From NCBI RefSeq assembly GCF_905475345.1, contig NC_066588.1:3246501-3310500 (forward strand): 64,000 nucleotides of DNA, in the 5' to 3' direction. Shown here piece after piece: positions 11,369 to 25,586 of the stretch. The stretch is from Vespula vulgaris (taxonomy: Eukaryota > Arthropoda > Insecta > Hymenoptera > Vespidae). The notes below the pieces were generated by a model. The model worked only from the letters and a program-made list of their open reading frames with translations, searched no databases and was not told the origin of the DNA. Made by a program: the position numbers and the translations under genes. Each line of letters opens with the position of its first letter. The first letter of the stretch is position 1.

Positions 11369-14300
11369 ATGTGTCCTGCTCTTTTGGAAAATGAAGAGCG
11401 TTGTTTGGGTGGGATGACATTTTTTGCTCAATGTCATCCAGTTGAAGTATGTGGTAGTAATGGCCTTCCGTTAACACCCAACTCTATAACTATTTATGGC
11501 AAATCTCAATTTTTAAAAACTATATGTCATCCAAATTTATCAGAATATCTTGATATTATTAGAAGTAAACATGGTATTGTATTTAATTTCTAGATCATAC
11601 AATTATTCATTGTTAATCAGTGATACAATCGGTCTTTTATACTTTACAGAAAGAATACTGGTAGTTTCTGAATATAATGGAGAACCTTTAAGTAGTAAAG
11701 AAAATCTACATGCGAATGATATTGTAAAGATTGCGTTCCAATGTTTATTAGGTTTACGACAAATGAATGATTTAGGTTTAGTTCATAGACACTTGAGTCC
11801 AGATAATATATTAATAAATAAAACTGGAAATGTACAACTATATAATTATGGATTATATTATATGACCGATGGAGGAAAAAATGTATCTTTTCCAATTGGG
11901 TATGTCTAGTGAAAATATTATTATGTATTAGAATAGAATTTATTGTGTTATTCCAGGTATCCAAAATATACAGCTCCAGAAGTATTTTTAAGTAGTGGAC
12001 TCAGTGGTATGAAGGTTGATTCTTGGTCTCTTGGAATAATAATTGCTGAACAATTATTGAAAAAACAAATATGGTCTGGAGTGAAGTTATCGCAATGCCT
12101 ACGAAAAGTTCTCAGTCTTATACACTGTGAAACTTCTGTATTTGAACGTCTCGCAAGAGAACATAATTGCTTTGATATTTATGAGGTATTGAAATATATA
12201 TGCATCATCATATTAATGCAATACTAGAGAACTTTATTTATTCTATTATTTAGGAATTGTCTTCAGAAATAAAAGAATTTGTTGATTCTTGTTTGCAAGT
12301 GCATTCATCAAAACGTAAAACACCAGAGGAGCTACTACAATTGCCATTATTTATAGATCTTTTAATGCAGAATGAACAAGAAAAGGAAGAAAGTCAATAT
12401 AAAAATGTGATTGTTAGAAAAATGAACGAATTATATTATCTCTGGCAATTAGCAGGAGGAGATATTACAGTAGAATTAAAAAAACAAGGCCTCATTAGAT
12501 CAAGACCACCTATTTTATCTATACCTAAGTAATGTCAATGTCAATGTATATAATTGTCAACATATATATATATAATCAAAAATTATTTCAATTTTAGAAA
12601 TACAACTAAATGTATGTTTACTTACAGTTTAGTAATATTATTAGGACAAATATTTGGAAGAAGAGATACAGCTGGCTTACTTGATCTTAGAGTTGTTAAA
12701 GTTCCTCTAGATACTTTACATCAACGCTTGTCTCATATTCCATACACTGCTAATTATCCTTGGTTAACTCCTGAGTAAGTATTTGGTTTATACGATATTT
12801 CTCTTTGTTCTTTCATGTTAGGAAATAAATAATAATTAAAATTTAACAGAATGCGTGTCCATGCGCAGGAAGATTTAACAAGCGCTGCATCACAGTTACC
12901 ATTGGTAATAAGAGAAAGAGATACAGAATATCAATTTTATAGATTGGTTTTATATGACAGACTCTTGCAGGTAATTTTTAAGTAATGAATGTATATTATT
13001 ATGATCTTAAATAATGGTATTATATTATGAATATAACTTCATATAGATCTTTCCACTTACACGAGAGGCAATTATTAAAGAAGCACATAAAGATATTCCA
13101 CCACCAGTTCGTGGAGCTGTCTGGGCGGCTCTACTTGATATTACTGGTGATGTTCAACAACGGTATGATATGATTGATAAAGAAACACCTACACATACAG
13201 ATAGACAGGTAATGAAATATATATCTCATGTAGGTGGACTAACAAACTTTTTCTTCTTTTTTTTCCTTCTTCAAAGAAAAATGTAATAAATTCTTATTAT
13301 CATTATTTCATAAAAAACATTTGTTAGATAGAAGTAGATATACCAAGATGTCATCAGTATAGCGAATTATTATCATCTGGTGCAGGACATGAAAGATTGC
13401 AGAGATTATTAAAAGCATGGGTTAGAAATAATCCACATTATGTATATTGGCAAGGGCTAGATTCATTAACAGCACCATTTCTTTATTTAAACTTTAATAA
13501 TGAAGGTATTTAATTAGTTTCGTCATATTATCACTTTATTCGTTTTTTATCAATAAATTAACTATACACGTATGTACGTATATATATATATATATAATTT
13601 TAGCAAGAGCATTTGAATGCTTATCTGCGTTTATACCAAAATATCTCCACAAGTTCTTTTTAAAAGACAACTCTGCAGTAATACAAGAATATTTAGGAAA
13701 ATTTTCTCAAATTATTGCATTTCATGATCCACAATTGGCAAATCATTTGAAATCTATTAATTTTGTTCCCGAATTGTTTGCTATACCATGGTTTCTTACT
13801 ATGTTTTCACGTAAGTTTTTTACGTATTTAACTAGTAATTTTTAATCTTATTTCTATTAATGGAATATTGTATGTTACAGATGTATTTCCATTACATAAA
13901 ATATTGCATTTGTGGGATAAACTTTTACTAGGAGATTCGTCATTTCCACTTTTAGTCGGATTAGCAATATTAAAGCAATTACGTGATTCTTTACTTACAT
14001 CAGGATTTAACGAATGTATACTTTTATTCTCTGATCTTCCTGAAATTGACATAGAATTATGTGTAAAAGATTCCATGACTATGTATCAAAATACACCACC
14101 TAGTATAACATACAGAAAGCATCAATTTAATAGATTAAAAGTATAAAAATGAAAATATATGTTTATATTGTATCGTGTGTTCTTTTAAACTTTTATTATA
14201 TGTTTATTTTAAATGTTAGGAAATGAATTGGACAGATCCTGAACCCGGAACGGAAAAAATGCCAAGGATAAGTGTAGATGATTTTTTAAATCTATTAAAT

Positions 14301-14858
14301 AATACTCCTGAAAAAGTAATAGCTGTAGATGTACGAAATAACATACAGTGAGTACATTAACGAATAAATATAGAATATATATTTTACAATATAATGTAAT
14401 GTCATTCTATTAATATAAATATAATATTAATATATAAATTAATATAAATTAATATAAATATAACATATTAATATAAAAATAATAATTTCATTAACAGATT
14501 TGAAAGAGGAGCTGTAATAGGAAGTATTAATATTCCTTTTACAAGTGTGCAACTTTCTCAAACGAATATTGATACTCTCGGACCTCATGCTAAACCTCTT
14601 GTAGATAATAAAAATTGTATAGTTGTTATTATAGGACCCCATGATCAAAATAATGCGTTGGTAAATATATAAAAATTTTATAGATATTATATAAAAATAT
14701 GATTGATATATATAGTTTAATTATAATTCGAATTTCATTAATCTTTTTAGTTCGCGGATTTTCTTGTAAAATGTGGTGTAACGGGAATATGTTCTTTACA
14801 AGGTGGCATTTATGCCTTACGAACAAAATCTCCAAATATCATAGTACCTATACGTTAA
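11369..14858 (+). CDS. Tbck: TBC domain-containing protein kinase-like (TBCK)
   Basis: Exons: 11369-11573, 11650-11899, 11957-12185, 12254-12528, 12598-12774, 12850-12970, 13047-13208, 13328-13505, 13604-13810, 13881-14140, 14220-14347, 14498-14660, 14751-14858; 820 residues in frame (human about 890). Domain order is that of TBCK: kinase-like, TBC, rhodanese. The kinase part is dead: HRHLSPDN replaces HRDxxxxN, YNYG replaces DFG, and no glycine loop is seen; APEV is kept. The TBC domain keeps both catalytic fingers, IEVDIPR (IxxDxxR, first residues of exon 8) and YWQG (YxQ), so Rab-GAP activity is predicted. The C-terminal rhodanese ([16 protein letters not shown]) lacks the catalytic Cys. 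Human TBCK is tied to mTOR and endolysosomal mRNA trafficking. Another TBC gene follows 370 bp downstream on the same strand. Confidence 0.94.
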
Positions 14859-15226
14859 ATACATCTATGAAACATATATTCGTATATTATATGAAAAATG
14901 TAAGATCGTAAAAAAATATCCTTTTATGAAAAAATATTATCCGATTTATAACAATTTAAAAAAAAATTACATATAATTTGATTTGTTATTGAAGATAATG
15001 TTTGAATTATTTGTATTCTCTCCCTGTATGAATATGCTTTTATTGTGTTTATTTGTATGGTTGTATGGTTGCCATAGTAACTGAATCAAATCAAAAGATT
15101 CACATGTGTATATGTATGTTACATTCGTATGTAAAAGTTAGTGTATACAGATTATTGTCAAGGATAGGACATGGATATTCATTGTTAAAACTTTAATATA
15201 AAAGAAATTCATGTGAATCTATATTA
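14859..15226 (+). other. Intergenic gap between TBCK and the TBC1D32-like gene
   Basis: A 368-bp AT-rich gap that must hold the TBCK 3' UTR and the promoter of the next gene. An in-frame upstream start is not needed: the ATG at 15227 (ATGGATGAACGAACG) follows stops. No canonical AATAAA close to the TBCK stop was recognised. Confidence 0.4.
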
Positions 15227-18200
15227 ATGGATGAACGAACGATGTCGCCAAATATTAACAAATGGATAAAGAAGTGTATAAGAAAGGAATTTGACAATGT
15301 AATTAAGGATAATTTAGAGGAAAATCAAGATTCTTCAGAAATTGCTCATAGAATTATACATTCTAAAGAAATGCAAGTTTTAATGAATTCTATGAAAATG
15401 GCAATTATTGAACACAATTCAGATTCAAAATCTGATAATATTGCAACAATGGAATCTCATCCTCGGTCATCTGCCTCTTTTGTGAGTGATTTAACTGTAG
15501 AAGAATGGAATTCTCCAAAAAACATTGAAGATCAATACAATTATATTATAGATAAAATAAGTTCTGATAAACCTGTACATGTAAGATTAGCAGGCTATGA
15601 GATATTATTAAAAAGTGATTTGACAAATATAACAACTATCTCGCAGTGGGATATCCTTCAAAATACTTTAAAAGATGGTCTCATGGGTGAAAATCGAGCT
15701 ATATTTGAAGTTAGCTTACAAGTCTATGCCAGGTTATTAAGTTGTCCAAAGGCATATGATGCGTATACCAATGTATTGAGTGCTTTTAATGCTCAGTATC
15801 ATACACAAAAAGTACACGAGGTGTTACCTTCATTAATATCTGGAATTAATTTTAAATTTTTTTTACATGAAAAAATAATTCGCATTATGTACTTGATAAT
15901 ACATTATCAAGAAGAATTGTTAAAGAGTATAAGAAATATTGACAAAACTACAGAAGAAATAATAGAACAATTCATAATATTTTTAAGTATTCATATGTTT
16001 GGTAATTCAATGCAAATCAAAACATTGTCTACATTAAATATTGTTGCTGCATTGGATCCACAGGCTGACTGGAGTAAAAGATGGACTCACAGTTTTGCTA
16101 CTAGAAAAACATTTATTTCTATATTATCTAAATCACCAAGTTTAGTTCAATATGCAATACAATGCATTGAGAAAGGCTTGAAGAAATCACCTATATACAC
16201 ATCTATTTCTATTTGCGATGAACCCATAGAAGCATGTATTTCTGGAGAGACAATAGAAATAATTACTTATCTTCACTGTTTAAACTTTATATCACAGTTA
16301 TGTAGTTATGAAGCAGGTCGCAAATTACTTTCAGAGATTTCATTAGACATTCCATTTTCTATAACTAAATTTTTAATTACATTAATAAATACACTGAATG
16401 AATTATCATCCTCTGAGATAACAAATGGTATTTACAATATTATGTGTCAGGCATTGCAAAATGTATTAAATAGACCTATAATTTCGTATGATACCGATTT
16501 TTATGATGCCGCATTATATTCTTTAAATAATACTTCTGAAAATGATTTAAGAATTTGGCCTCATATACTATATGTAATAATGCATATGTTGGATACTGTG
16601 GACGGTTCAGAAGTACTAATAAAATCTCAAGAATCAAAACCAAATTGTACAGCAATGATTATTATACAGCACATATCTAATGTTTTGAAACAGCCCTTCT
16701 CTATTATGAATACTGAATATATCTGTAACTTATCTAAAGTTATAACGAAATTATTTAATATATTTAATGTTTATGAAATTGTACAAGATGTGATGCAAAA
16801 TCAATTTTATCCTGCTGTGTCATACTTTTACAGTAAACTAGATAAATATTTCATTGAAAATGGAAATAAAGCTCAATATTTAGACAAGTAAGTATCAGAG
16901 CTTATAATTATTTGATATAAATACAAATAAGTTAATAAATACGTAATTATTATTTGAAACATAGATTTTTTTATATTTTAGTATAATTAAAAAAATGATA
17001 CTTAAAATTGTATCAATACCATTTGGTTTACAAGATTTAACACGCGAATCTTTAGTATTTCATGAATTAATACGTGGATCTATTGCACCATTAAGAAATT
17101 CGTGGACATCCACAGAAGTTGTGAGCTTCATATCATCTGCTGGATATTTTAAGTTAGGACGTGAAGTTCTCGAAGATTTAGCTCCACATATTTTATCTAC
17201 ATTGTTAATAGAAACGTGTAAAACATTGGAAGATCCACATTGTTTTTATGATCCATGGGAGAATTCAATTGTGGACAAATTTTTACACATTATTGCTCTA
17301 TTTTCTCTCAACTTTAAATGTATAAATAAAACAAAAAATTAATAAGATCTGATATTAATAAATTCATATGTATAATCAACATTATATTTTTATCATAACA
17401 GGTTTTACTGCATTTATAACAAGTGCTAATGAATTTGGAAACAATGATGAAAATGAAATTCCTTACAATTTGACTGAATTAATGCAATGTTCAATCAAAT
17501 TTGATTCTATATATCATTATTTAGGACTTTTATCATTAAACACAATTATTTGGAATCTAGACATTTATATCTACTTGATAGAAAAATTAAATTTTCAGGT
17601 AACAAGTTATGATATATAGCGAGAATCTTGTACATGAATTTATATTATTTTAATATATAAGAATAAATTTTTTTTATAGAATGAATTATTGAATTTACAA
17701 AACTATTGCTTATTTGATTTCCAAGCCGACGAGGAAGTAAGAGAAGAATACATAATAGATGAATCTAGTTTACTCAGACATAAAATTTTATCTAATTCAT
17801 ATTATATCAAGCACAAATATCCTAACAAAGTATCATTAAATGAATATGAAGATACAAATAATACATTTGAACCAGAAGAATATGAATTGTTCTCAACATT
17901 ACCACCACCTAACATTGCCACAGAAATAGCACTTTTCTATGAGATAAAATCTGATTCTGAATTAGAAGATATATTATGTGAAAATAAGCCTGGATTATTA
18001 GATACTAGCTGGATACTACAAATCAGGAATGCATATATAAATTCTAGAACTTCAATAAAAGTATAAATGATTTGTTTAAACGATAACAAAAAATATATAA
18101 ATCTATTTATATTGCTTGTAATTTTTATATAATTAATCTTTTTTTTTTAGAATACAGTTTTGATTACTTTACTAGATCAAATGTGGCAAGCTATTCCAAC

Positions 18201-19535
18201 TGCAGAATGGGCAGATCACTTTGAATGGCCAGAAAATTTTGTGTACAATGCAGACTTTTTCTTTTCAGAAGAATTACATGGAATTGACTTGGTTTTGCAG
18301 TATGCTGAGTTAAATGGACTTCTTCAAGATTCAAAGACAAAAAAAGAAACATTTAAACAGTTCTTGCAAGCTTCAAGTATATTTATAAAATATCAAAAGC
18401 CTAATAAATTCGAAGGTTTTGACTGGTTTTTATCAACTGTGTTTTGTATTTGTGAAGGAGATATGGACAAGTAAGATATCTTAAATTTTGATAAATTTTA
18501 TATCATGTGTATATGCCTCAGTTGACCGCGAATACACCCTTCTTAGCAACAATTATGTTTCTTATCACTGTAAGTAGTATTTTACAATAACTTATAATAC
18601 TACTTATCATATTCTGAAAGAGTAGTATTATAATATATTTATTTGTAAATTACTATTTACATAATTAAAAGATAATGTTGCCTAGTATCTCATTAATAAA
18701 GATTTAGGGTAACTCCAGCTAGTCAAGAATCATCATTAGCAGGTCTCAGATTGAAAACTTAGTCATCACAATATTACTATTATGTCTTTATTTCATTGTC
18801 ATCATTGACCTTTTAATACCAAATAATGATGTATTAATATATGAAATATTTCAGATGCATAATATTTATTAAAAAATTGATTTGTTTTCCGTGTATTTTG
18901 TTTATATGGCCTATTTTGGGTAAAACTCTTGACAAAAGTAATAATGAAGAATGCTCAACCCAATTAATATTTGCACAATACTTAGAAAGTATAATTCAGA
19001 GCGAAATACCGAACGTAGCATATGCATTAAAGGTACATTAAGAATATATAATAACTTATTTTATTAGATATATATAAAATGATATTAATTAATAATTAAA
19101 AATTTTACTGTAAAACAGAACACTTGTGGTATTGATTGGTGGATGTTATGTACAACAATATTGACTCAAAGTTTTTGGGGCATATTGTCATGGCAAGAAA
19201 TAAAACATTTTTTTGCTATTTCTATTCTATATTCACCTGATTATATAATATATTATTGTGCATCTTTAATCTATCACTGCAGAACAACGTTTATACAAGA
19301 TATTACAAAGGGAAAAATGTGGCCAGAATATATGGTAAATTTTATTCTTTGTAATGTAAGTTTGTTAGAATTATAATTACATTTAAATGTATACTTGTAG
19401 GTACTACATGACTATCGCTGTCATGATTACATCATATTCATGGATAAATTAGCTAAGAGATATGGAAATAAAATATTACCTATAATGACTGCAAGAAAAT
19501 TATATTCCAGTGATGAAAACAATACTGTAAAATAA
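15227..19535 (+). CDS. TBC1 domain family member 32 / broad-minded-like protein
   Basis: Exons: 15227-16887, 16982-17319, 17402-17598, 17680-18060, 18151-18470, 18855-19032, 19119-19334, 19401-19535; 1,141 residues in frame (human TBC1D32 about 1,257). The large first exon encodes a helical, ARM-like N-terminal region (for example VHVRLAGYEILLKSDL). The C-terminus is TBC-like (GIDWWMLCTTILTQSFWG, EIKHFFAISILYSPDYIIYY, then LHDYRCHDYIIFMDKLAKR) and lacks IxxDxxR and YxQ, as expected of broad-minded, a non-catalytic TBC protein. In vertebrates it works with CDK20 at the base of the cilium and in Hedgehog signalling. Assignment rests on architecture and length rather than on long conserved blocks, so it is less sure than its neighbours. 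The intron 18471-18854 is the longest and holds a short hairpin. Confidence 0.78.
18571..18606. repeat. Perfect 11-bp inverted repeat in an intron of the TBC1D32-like gene
   Basis: TAAGTAGTATT (18571-18581) and AATACTACTTA (18596-18606) are exact reverse complements separated by 14 bases. Nearby GAGTAGTATTATAAT at about 18620 repeats part of the arm. It is too short to call a microRNA precursor. Confidence 0.4.
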
Positions 19536-20168
19536 ATGACATAAACTGGAAGAAGATATTAAACAAAAAAACAGATTCATTATTCATATACAGATGTATT
19601 GTAAGAAAGAATTTTTTAAAGGTAGTATCATATAAATGTTTTCATGAAAAACAGCAAAGAATTTTTATAAAGGATTTCTGTGCGTACATGTACAATAAGA
19701 AAATGAAAAAAAAAGGAACTAATTACATTCGCATAAACAGTATAAATTTTTCTTTGCAAAGCATATAATGTTTATATAAATAATGTGTGATTGCTTTCAT
19801 AAAAACAGATAACCATTTTCGTAAAACAAAATGCTTTAACAAAATTGTTTATCAATGTTATTAAGCAATTATTAATATCCTGTACAATACGTTTCTTATT
19901 CAACTTATTTTACTTGCTAAGACCCATGTTTAATTGATAATAATAACAATAATCACATGAGTATTTCATAAATGCTTTCATAGACTGCTTCTAACAATGC
20001 TCAATGTATACTATGGAATATCACTGATATTTGTACATACCATACATTCTAAACTCAGATATATAATGTGACATTGCTTAGAGACTTTTATATAAACATT
20101 TCAATTATGTACAGCACAGTGACTTTAAAATATTGTCATACACATACCACACACTGCAGTCAATGTTA
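19536..20168. other. Convergent 3' ends of the TBC1D32-like gene and AIFM1
   Basis: The plus-strand TBC1D32-like gene and the minus-strand AIFM1 gene meet tail to tail across 633 bp. AATAAA overlaps the TBC1D32-like stop (19530-19536). The rest is AT-rich 3' UTR type sequence without another gene. Confidence 0.5.
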
Positions 20169-23100
20169 TTAGTCATCATGAATAGAAAATAGTTTCGCTA
20201 CTTCATTTAGATCATCGTATTTTGTACCTCTTGCCAATACCTACAGCAATAATAAAAGCACAATGTTTATAATCAATATTCATAATACTTATAAGTACTT
20301 TAAATGAAGAACTTAAAAATTTTTTTCACATTATTCTTTTTTTCAATTTCATATTTGATCAACTAACATAGAAAAATCATATACATATGATATACTATAA
20401 TTTTCTATGAAAAAATAAACTTTATACCTGTCTAGCTATGGACATACGATGAAATATATTCCAAAGTAAAATGCCAACCACAACATCATCTCGTAAATAG
20501 AATATAACACCTTTTTCAAAGTCACTATGTTTTTTAGATTCCTTTTCCATGTTTTTATTCTCATTTTTTGAATTTAAAGATTCTATATCATTTTGCGAAT
20601 TTGTTTTTTCTGTATTTTCTGTTTCTGTCTGTGTTGTAGCTCTCTATATAATAGAAAAACAAAAAAAAATGTTATAAATCTCCTTAATACCTTTGCTTCA
20701 AAAATATCTTATACCTCTTCATCTGTGGGTTCAGTAAGAGCTGCTTTTGGTGTATCCGCTTCTGTTGCTTTTGCAAATACTCCTACAGTTGGTAAAGATG
20801 AATCTATAATACCGATTGCTTCATATCCAACCTCTGGTCCTAGATCAGACCAGAACATAGACTGATGCAAATAAGGTTTTCCTATATATATATATATATA
20901 TAAAAGTAAACATAAATTTATGTGCTTACATTATTTTTTTTTCTTGGTATTTTGATTCATGCTAATTAGATTACCTGCACCAGTCATATTTTCTCCAGCT
21001 AATCTACCCGAAATTACGGCATGGTCATGGTGTTCTACTCTTCGTCTACCCAATCTAACATCATAAAAGCATGCAGCATCTCCAGCAACCCAAAGATTAC
21101 TTCTTGCTTCTAATTCGGCATTAACAAGAAAACCTCCTACAATAGGATGTACTTCTAATTCTGAAGATGTTGCCAAATCTGTATTTGCTTCAACTCCTAT
21201 ACCTACTATTACTTGATCTGCATCAATCTTTACACAATTATAATATTTATTGTTATTCATATATTTCATATAAGATAAGCATTCTAAACAAGACAAATTA
21301 TTTTTCTTTAATATGTTTTATTTTTATATTAAAATATTACTGTAATATATATTACTTACTACATTGCCATCAGATAGGATAAGACTGAGTTTCTCATTTT
21401 TGTACGAAAAATCTGCAACCTCTATATTTGGTATACAATTTACCCCTTCTGCCATAGCTTTTTTTGTTGTCCATTCACTCAAATACTCAGGTAATACTTG
21501 AGCCATAATATAATTTTCCTTGTAAATTTGGATAATCTTTTTATCTTGATCTATTTCATATAAAAATTAATTTATAAATATATGTATAAAACAAGATGCA
21601 TAAGTATAAATACAGTACATACAATTTCTTGCAAGAGAACAAGCTAGCTCAGAGCCAAGAAAACCACCTCCAATAATAACTATATTTTTACAATTAGGAT
21701 TGTGAAGATTTTCTTCTAATTCAAGAAAATCTTGTTCTGTTCTATAAGCTATAATTTTATCTTTTACTTCATCCTGAGCAGATTCAAATATAGGAAGATT
21801 GTTAGGCGAAGCACCTTAAAATAAATACGAATTGAAAGTAGTTATTAAAATTTTTTTTATTAGGTATAAGAAAAATTTACCTGTTGCTATAAGACACTTG
21901 TCATACTTGATTTCATAACCATCATCAAGCACAGCAATCTTATTTGTAGCATCAATTTTGGTTACTTTCCAACCTGTTGCTACAGCTACTCCACCCTTGT
22001 CTAATTCCATTAACTTGTCAACATTCGTATAAAATTCACGTGGTTCATAAAAAAGACTATAAAAGAAATTAATACAATTCAACAAAATTGGGATCTCTTA
22101 TATACATGTTTATAATATTATTTTTATAGCTATATATAGGTATGTATATAATATTAATTCTAATCTTACCTCCTTTGTGTTCCATTCCACTGTTTAAAAT
22201 TCAATTTTGCACTTGTTGCCCTATCTGTATTATACCATAGTTCTTTAGACAATGGAGGCCTCATATATGGGAAACTTTCTTCCTCACTTATTACTAAAAC
22301 CTAAAAAAAGCTAGTTTATTATTGCTCAAAATATATACTCTTACTACAGTACATACCTTAGCTTTGGGATCCCTAGATTTAATTGACCTAAATGCTGAAA
22401 ATGCAGCAGTTCCTCCACCTATTAATAAGTAAGGTACTTCTTGAGGTATTACTTTGGATACAGCTGGAGATTTTACTACACCCTTTGATCTTTTATCTCT
22501 TTTCACTGTATCTTTTTTTTCTGAAAATATAAAAAATGATTTAAATTTTATGATTATAAAATATATAAATATATATAAAATGACTGAACAAATATGACAA
22601 GCAATTATTACTTTTTGTGTCAGGCTGTGAACCAAATTTATCCGTAAACCATTCTGTAGAAGATATCTATAATGAAAAATTTAATTTAATACGGTACTGC
22701 TATATTATCAAAAATACGAAATTTTATGTAATATTATACCGCATATATAGTCACTCCTGCTATGATCAAGGTGGCCAGTAAATGTTTCCAATTTGGAAAT
22801 TTACCATTCTTCCCGTTACCATCTTCTTGGGTATAATCTGGTCTACAAGTAGGTGGGCAAGTACCACCACGTTGAGCTTCACAAGCTGGAAGTGGTCTCT
22901 TTGGATTAGAATATCTAAACTCTGGTACACATTCCTCCGGTTTTATCGTAGTACCCGGTGGCTTATATGGCTTCTTATTATTTGCATTATTACTATACCA
23001 CAATCTATTAACACTGAAAATGCCTAGAAAATTAAAAGTAATGTTGGTACTCCGATCGATAGTATACAAAGAGCAATACAAAACCAGAGATAAAAAAAAT

Positions 23101-23546
23101 GTATATGGAATTTTACTACATTTGAAAGATACAAGTATATATATAGAATATAGTTAAAAAAATTTGTTAACAAGAATAAATTGAGGTTATGTTACCCATG
23201 GCACACTTCAGAGTAGAAGCATCACATGTAAACGGTAAACACTATATCAACTTAAGATGATTAATATAAATAATAGATAGATAAAAGTAATTATATACTA
23301 ATTCACAATCGACGAATTAATCGAGAAAAGATAATAGAACGATCGATTTTTATAAATATTTCAATCTAAATCGAAGAAAGGTTACACGCACCGAACGAGG
23401 GGTTGATGATAGCGATTAACGAAATTTCTTTCGAAGTACATAATAAAATACCTACCAACATATTTTAAAGCTCGATAGGAATGATTAACATGTGCGTGCC
23501 TTGTTACTTTCGACAATTGTTCAATAACTCTACCACAGCTTAACAT
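20169..23546 (-). CDS. AIFM1: Apoptosis-inducing factor 1, mitochondrial
   Basis: FAD- and NADH-binding flavoprotein of the mitochondrial inner membrane and intermembrane space, needed for respiratory complex assembly and able to promote cell death when released. Exons: 23546-23456, 23023-22740, 22666-22612, 22520-22357, 22300-22170, 22056-21881, 21814-21623, 21550-21360, 21227-20975, 20881-20715, 20643-20428, 20240-20169; 663 residues in frame. The N-terminus ([17 protein letters not shown]) is Arg/His-rich like a targeting peptide; a membrane segment follows ([15 protein letters not shown]). FAD site [22 protein letters not shown] site [18 protein letters not shown]; second FAD motif [12 protein letters not shown] with [26 protein letters not shown]-terminal domain [16 protein letters not shown] and [20 protein letters not shown] Glu/Thr/Asn/Ser-rich insert of about 50 residues (20541-20760) interrupts the C-terminal domain. 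A TTG at 23576 lies upstream but the ATG at 23546 is the natural start. Confidence 0.97.
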
Positions 23547-25586
23547 TTTTGATGGGCCAATTTTGGCCTTACGCAATAATATAGTGATGGCGCGTGTGTT
23601 CAGTTCTTCTCACCGTATGCACGCCGACTGAAAGTCGTTGACCGATTTTTTCTTCTTGCGCGAGATTAACGATGAATTTAATACTATACACTCCATCACC
23701 TGAAGCTCGATTATCCTATTATCATAGCCATTTACGGCTTTTATATCGGTTTGATTGAAATGATTTATCCTTATAAATTGATCCACAAAGTCAAACGAAT
23801 GCGCATGAATTTGATATAAAAACACCTATTTAAGGGAGCATACGGAATATAGGAACGAATGACAGGCGGTGCCAAGCGATATACTTTTATCGTGACGATC
23901 GCGATATATGTATATACGTATATGCGATAAATATCAACGGAATATCGATTGTTTCAAATTATATTCATACGTACGTATATCCTTTACCAATATTTTTTAT
24001 GATTATTTAAAAAGATTTTAAACACGATATATATATTTATATTATATTAATATTTAATAAATTAAACTGTTACAAGATGTAATTATTTACTTGACGCGTA
24101 TATATATGTGCGTAACTATTTTAACAATTTTTTTTTCTATTAATCTTATTCCGATTAAAATAGGTAAACGAAATCGTTACGAGATTTAATTATCTACTTG
24201 ACATATATTGTTATTCTAACAAATTTTATTTTATTTCATTTTTTTCATTAAACTTATTTTGATTATCATAAAATTATAATAAAACATCAATCGCATTATT
24301 TGACAATCAAGGGTTATCAGACTTTAACCTTGGGAATACCGGTTTTCTCCTCTATCTTTTATCGGTTAATAGAGAACAAAGAGGCATACAGATTTACGTG
24401 AAATTCGTATGACCTTCACAGGTATCCTTAAGGTAGTCAATATGAATCAGCATTCCTTTTACGGCGAATCAATGTCGTCTGTCCACTTCGATATTTTTAA
24501 ATTGTGTTAATACGCGTCATTTCTTAAATCTGTTTTCTTCTTTATTTTTTTCCTTTCTCTGACTAGTTGAATTTAAAAAATAAACGAATATTAGATTCCA
24601 TATAATCTTTTATCGAATATTTTTTTAATGTCTTAAACTATCTTTCGTAATATTCAAAACTTTTGGCGGTAAACAATTATAGAGTGCGCTTTACGATTGT
24701 TAACTTTTGACAAACTTCATTCTTATCAACGTCAATCTTACCAAAGTTATGTAAATCACATTTGTAAATACAGCTGTTCCTGTTGTGATTAAATTGTCAT
24801 ACAGTGAATGTTTCGATTTATATATCATACATACGTATACATATACATATATACATATATATATATATATATGTATATATATTGTAAATTTTTGTTAAAA
24901 AATTTCAAGTATCGATCTACTTGTCAATATTAGAAAAGAGGAACAGCTCAATATTTTTGTGAATCATATATACAAAAGAGGTAATTTTTACAGATACATA
25001 TATATATTTATCTTTGCAATATATAAAAATATCTTATCTTGAGGAAATGACGTCATATCAATGATAGTTTGTTTTAATAATAACAATAATAATTTACATA
25101 TTTATTAATGATATTAGGGTTAGTTTTTTGTTTCTTATTTTTGTTAATATATAAAATATTTATATAAAAATGATCTCCCTACTAACTATACAAAGATATC
25201 AATTACTAATTTTTTAAGATGCCTTGATTTTGTCATATTTTTTATTCATATAGAAATAATTGCAATGATTTAACCATGAAACAAAGAGTAAATATATATT
25301 TATATATAGTAGTATTTTTTGTCAAAGATTTTGTTTATATTATCATATAAAGAAGATTAATTAGATAAATGTTAATCCAGGATTTGATAAAGAGTAACAA
25401 AAGAAGTCTTGAAAGTATTTACAGGACGGTTACAGCATTATAGATGTTCTTTTTATAGACAGTATTTGACCTCCTTCTCTTCAGGAGCCAAAACAGTCAA
25501 CTAGCAGCTGCTTTTGAGAGCAGATCATGTCATAGCAAGTGAACTCTATATAAACATAGGAATAAAAGATATTCATTCTAGTCATC
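23547..25586. promoter_or_regulatory. Divergent promoter interval between AIFM1 and TCP11L1
   Basis: Two kilobases of mostly AT-rich non-coding DNA between genes read outward. 25484-25560 is more complex: a likely acceptor (CTTCTCTTCAG) is followed by GGAGCCAAAACAG and an E-box CAGCTG, consistent with an untranslated TCP11L1 exon just before its ATG. A (TA)n run lies at 24838-24882. No gene is seen. Confidence 0.4.

Noticed and set aside
13828..14076. 82-codon minus frame opposite TBCK exon 10
   Set aside because: Antisense shadow of a well supported coding exon.
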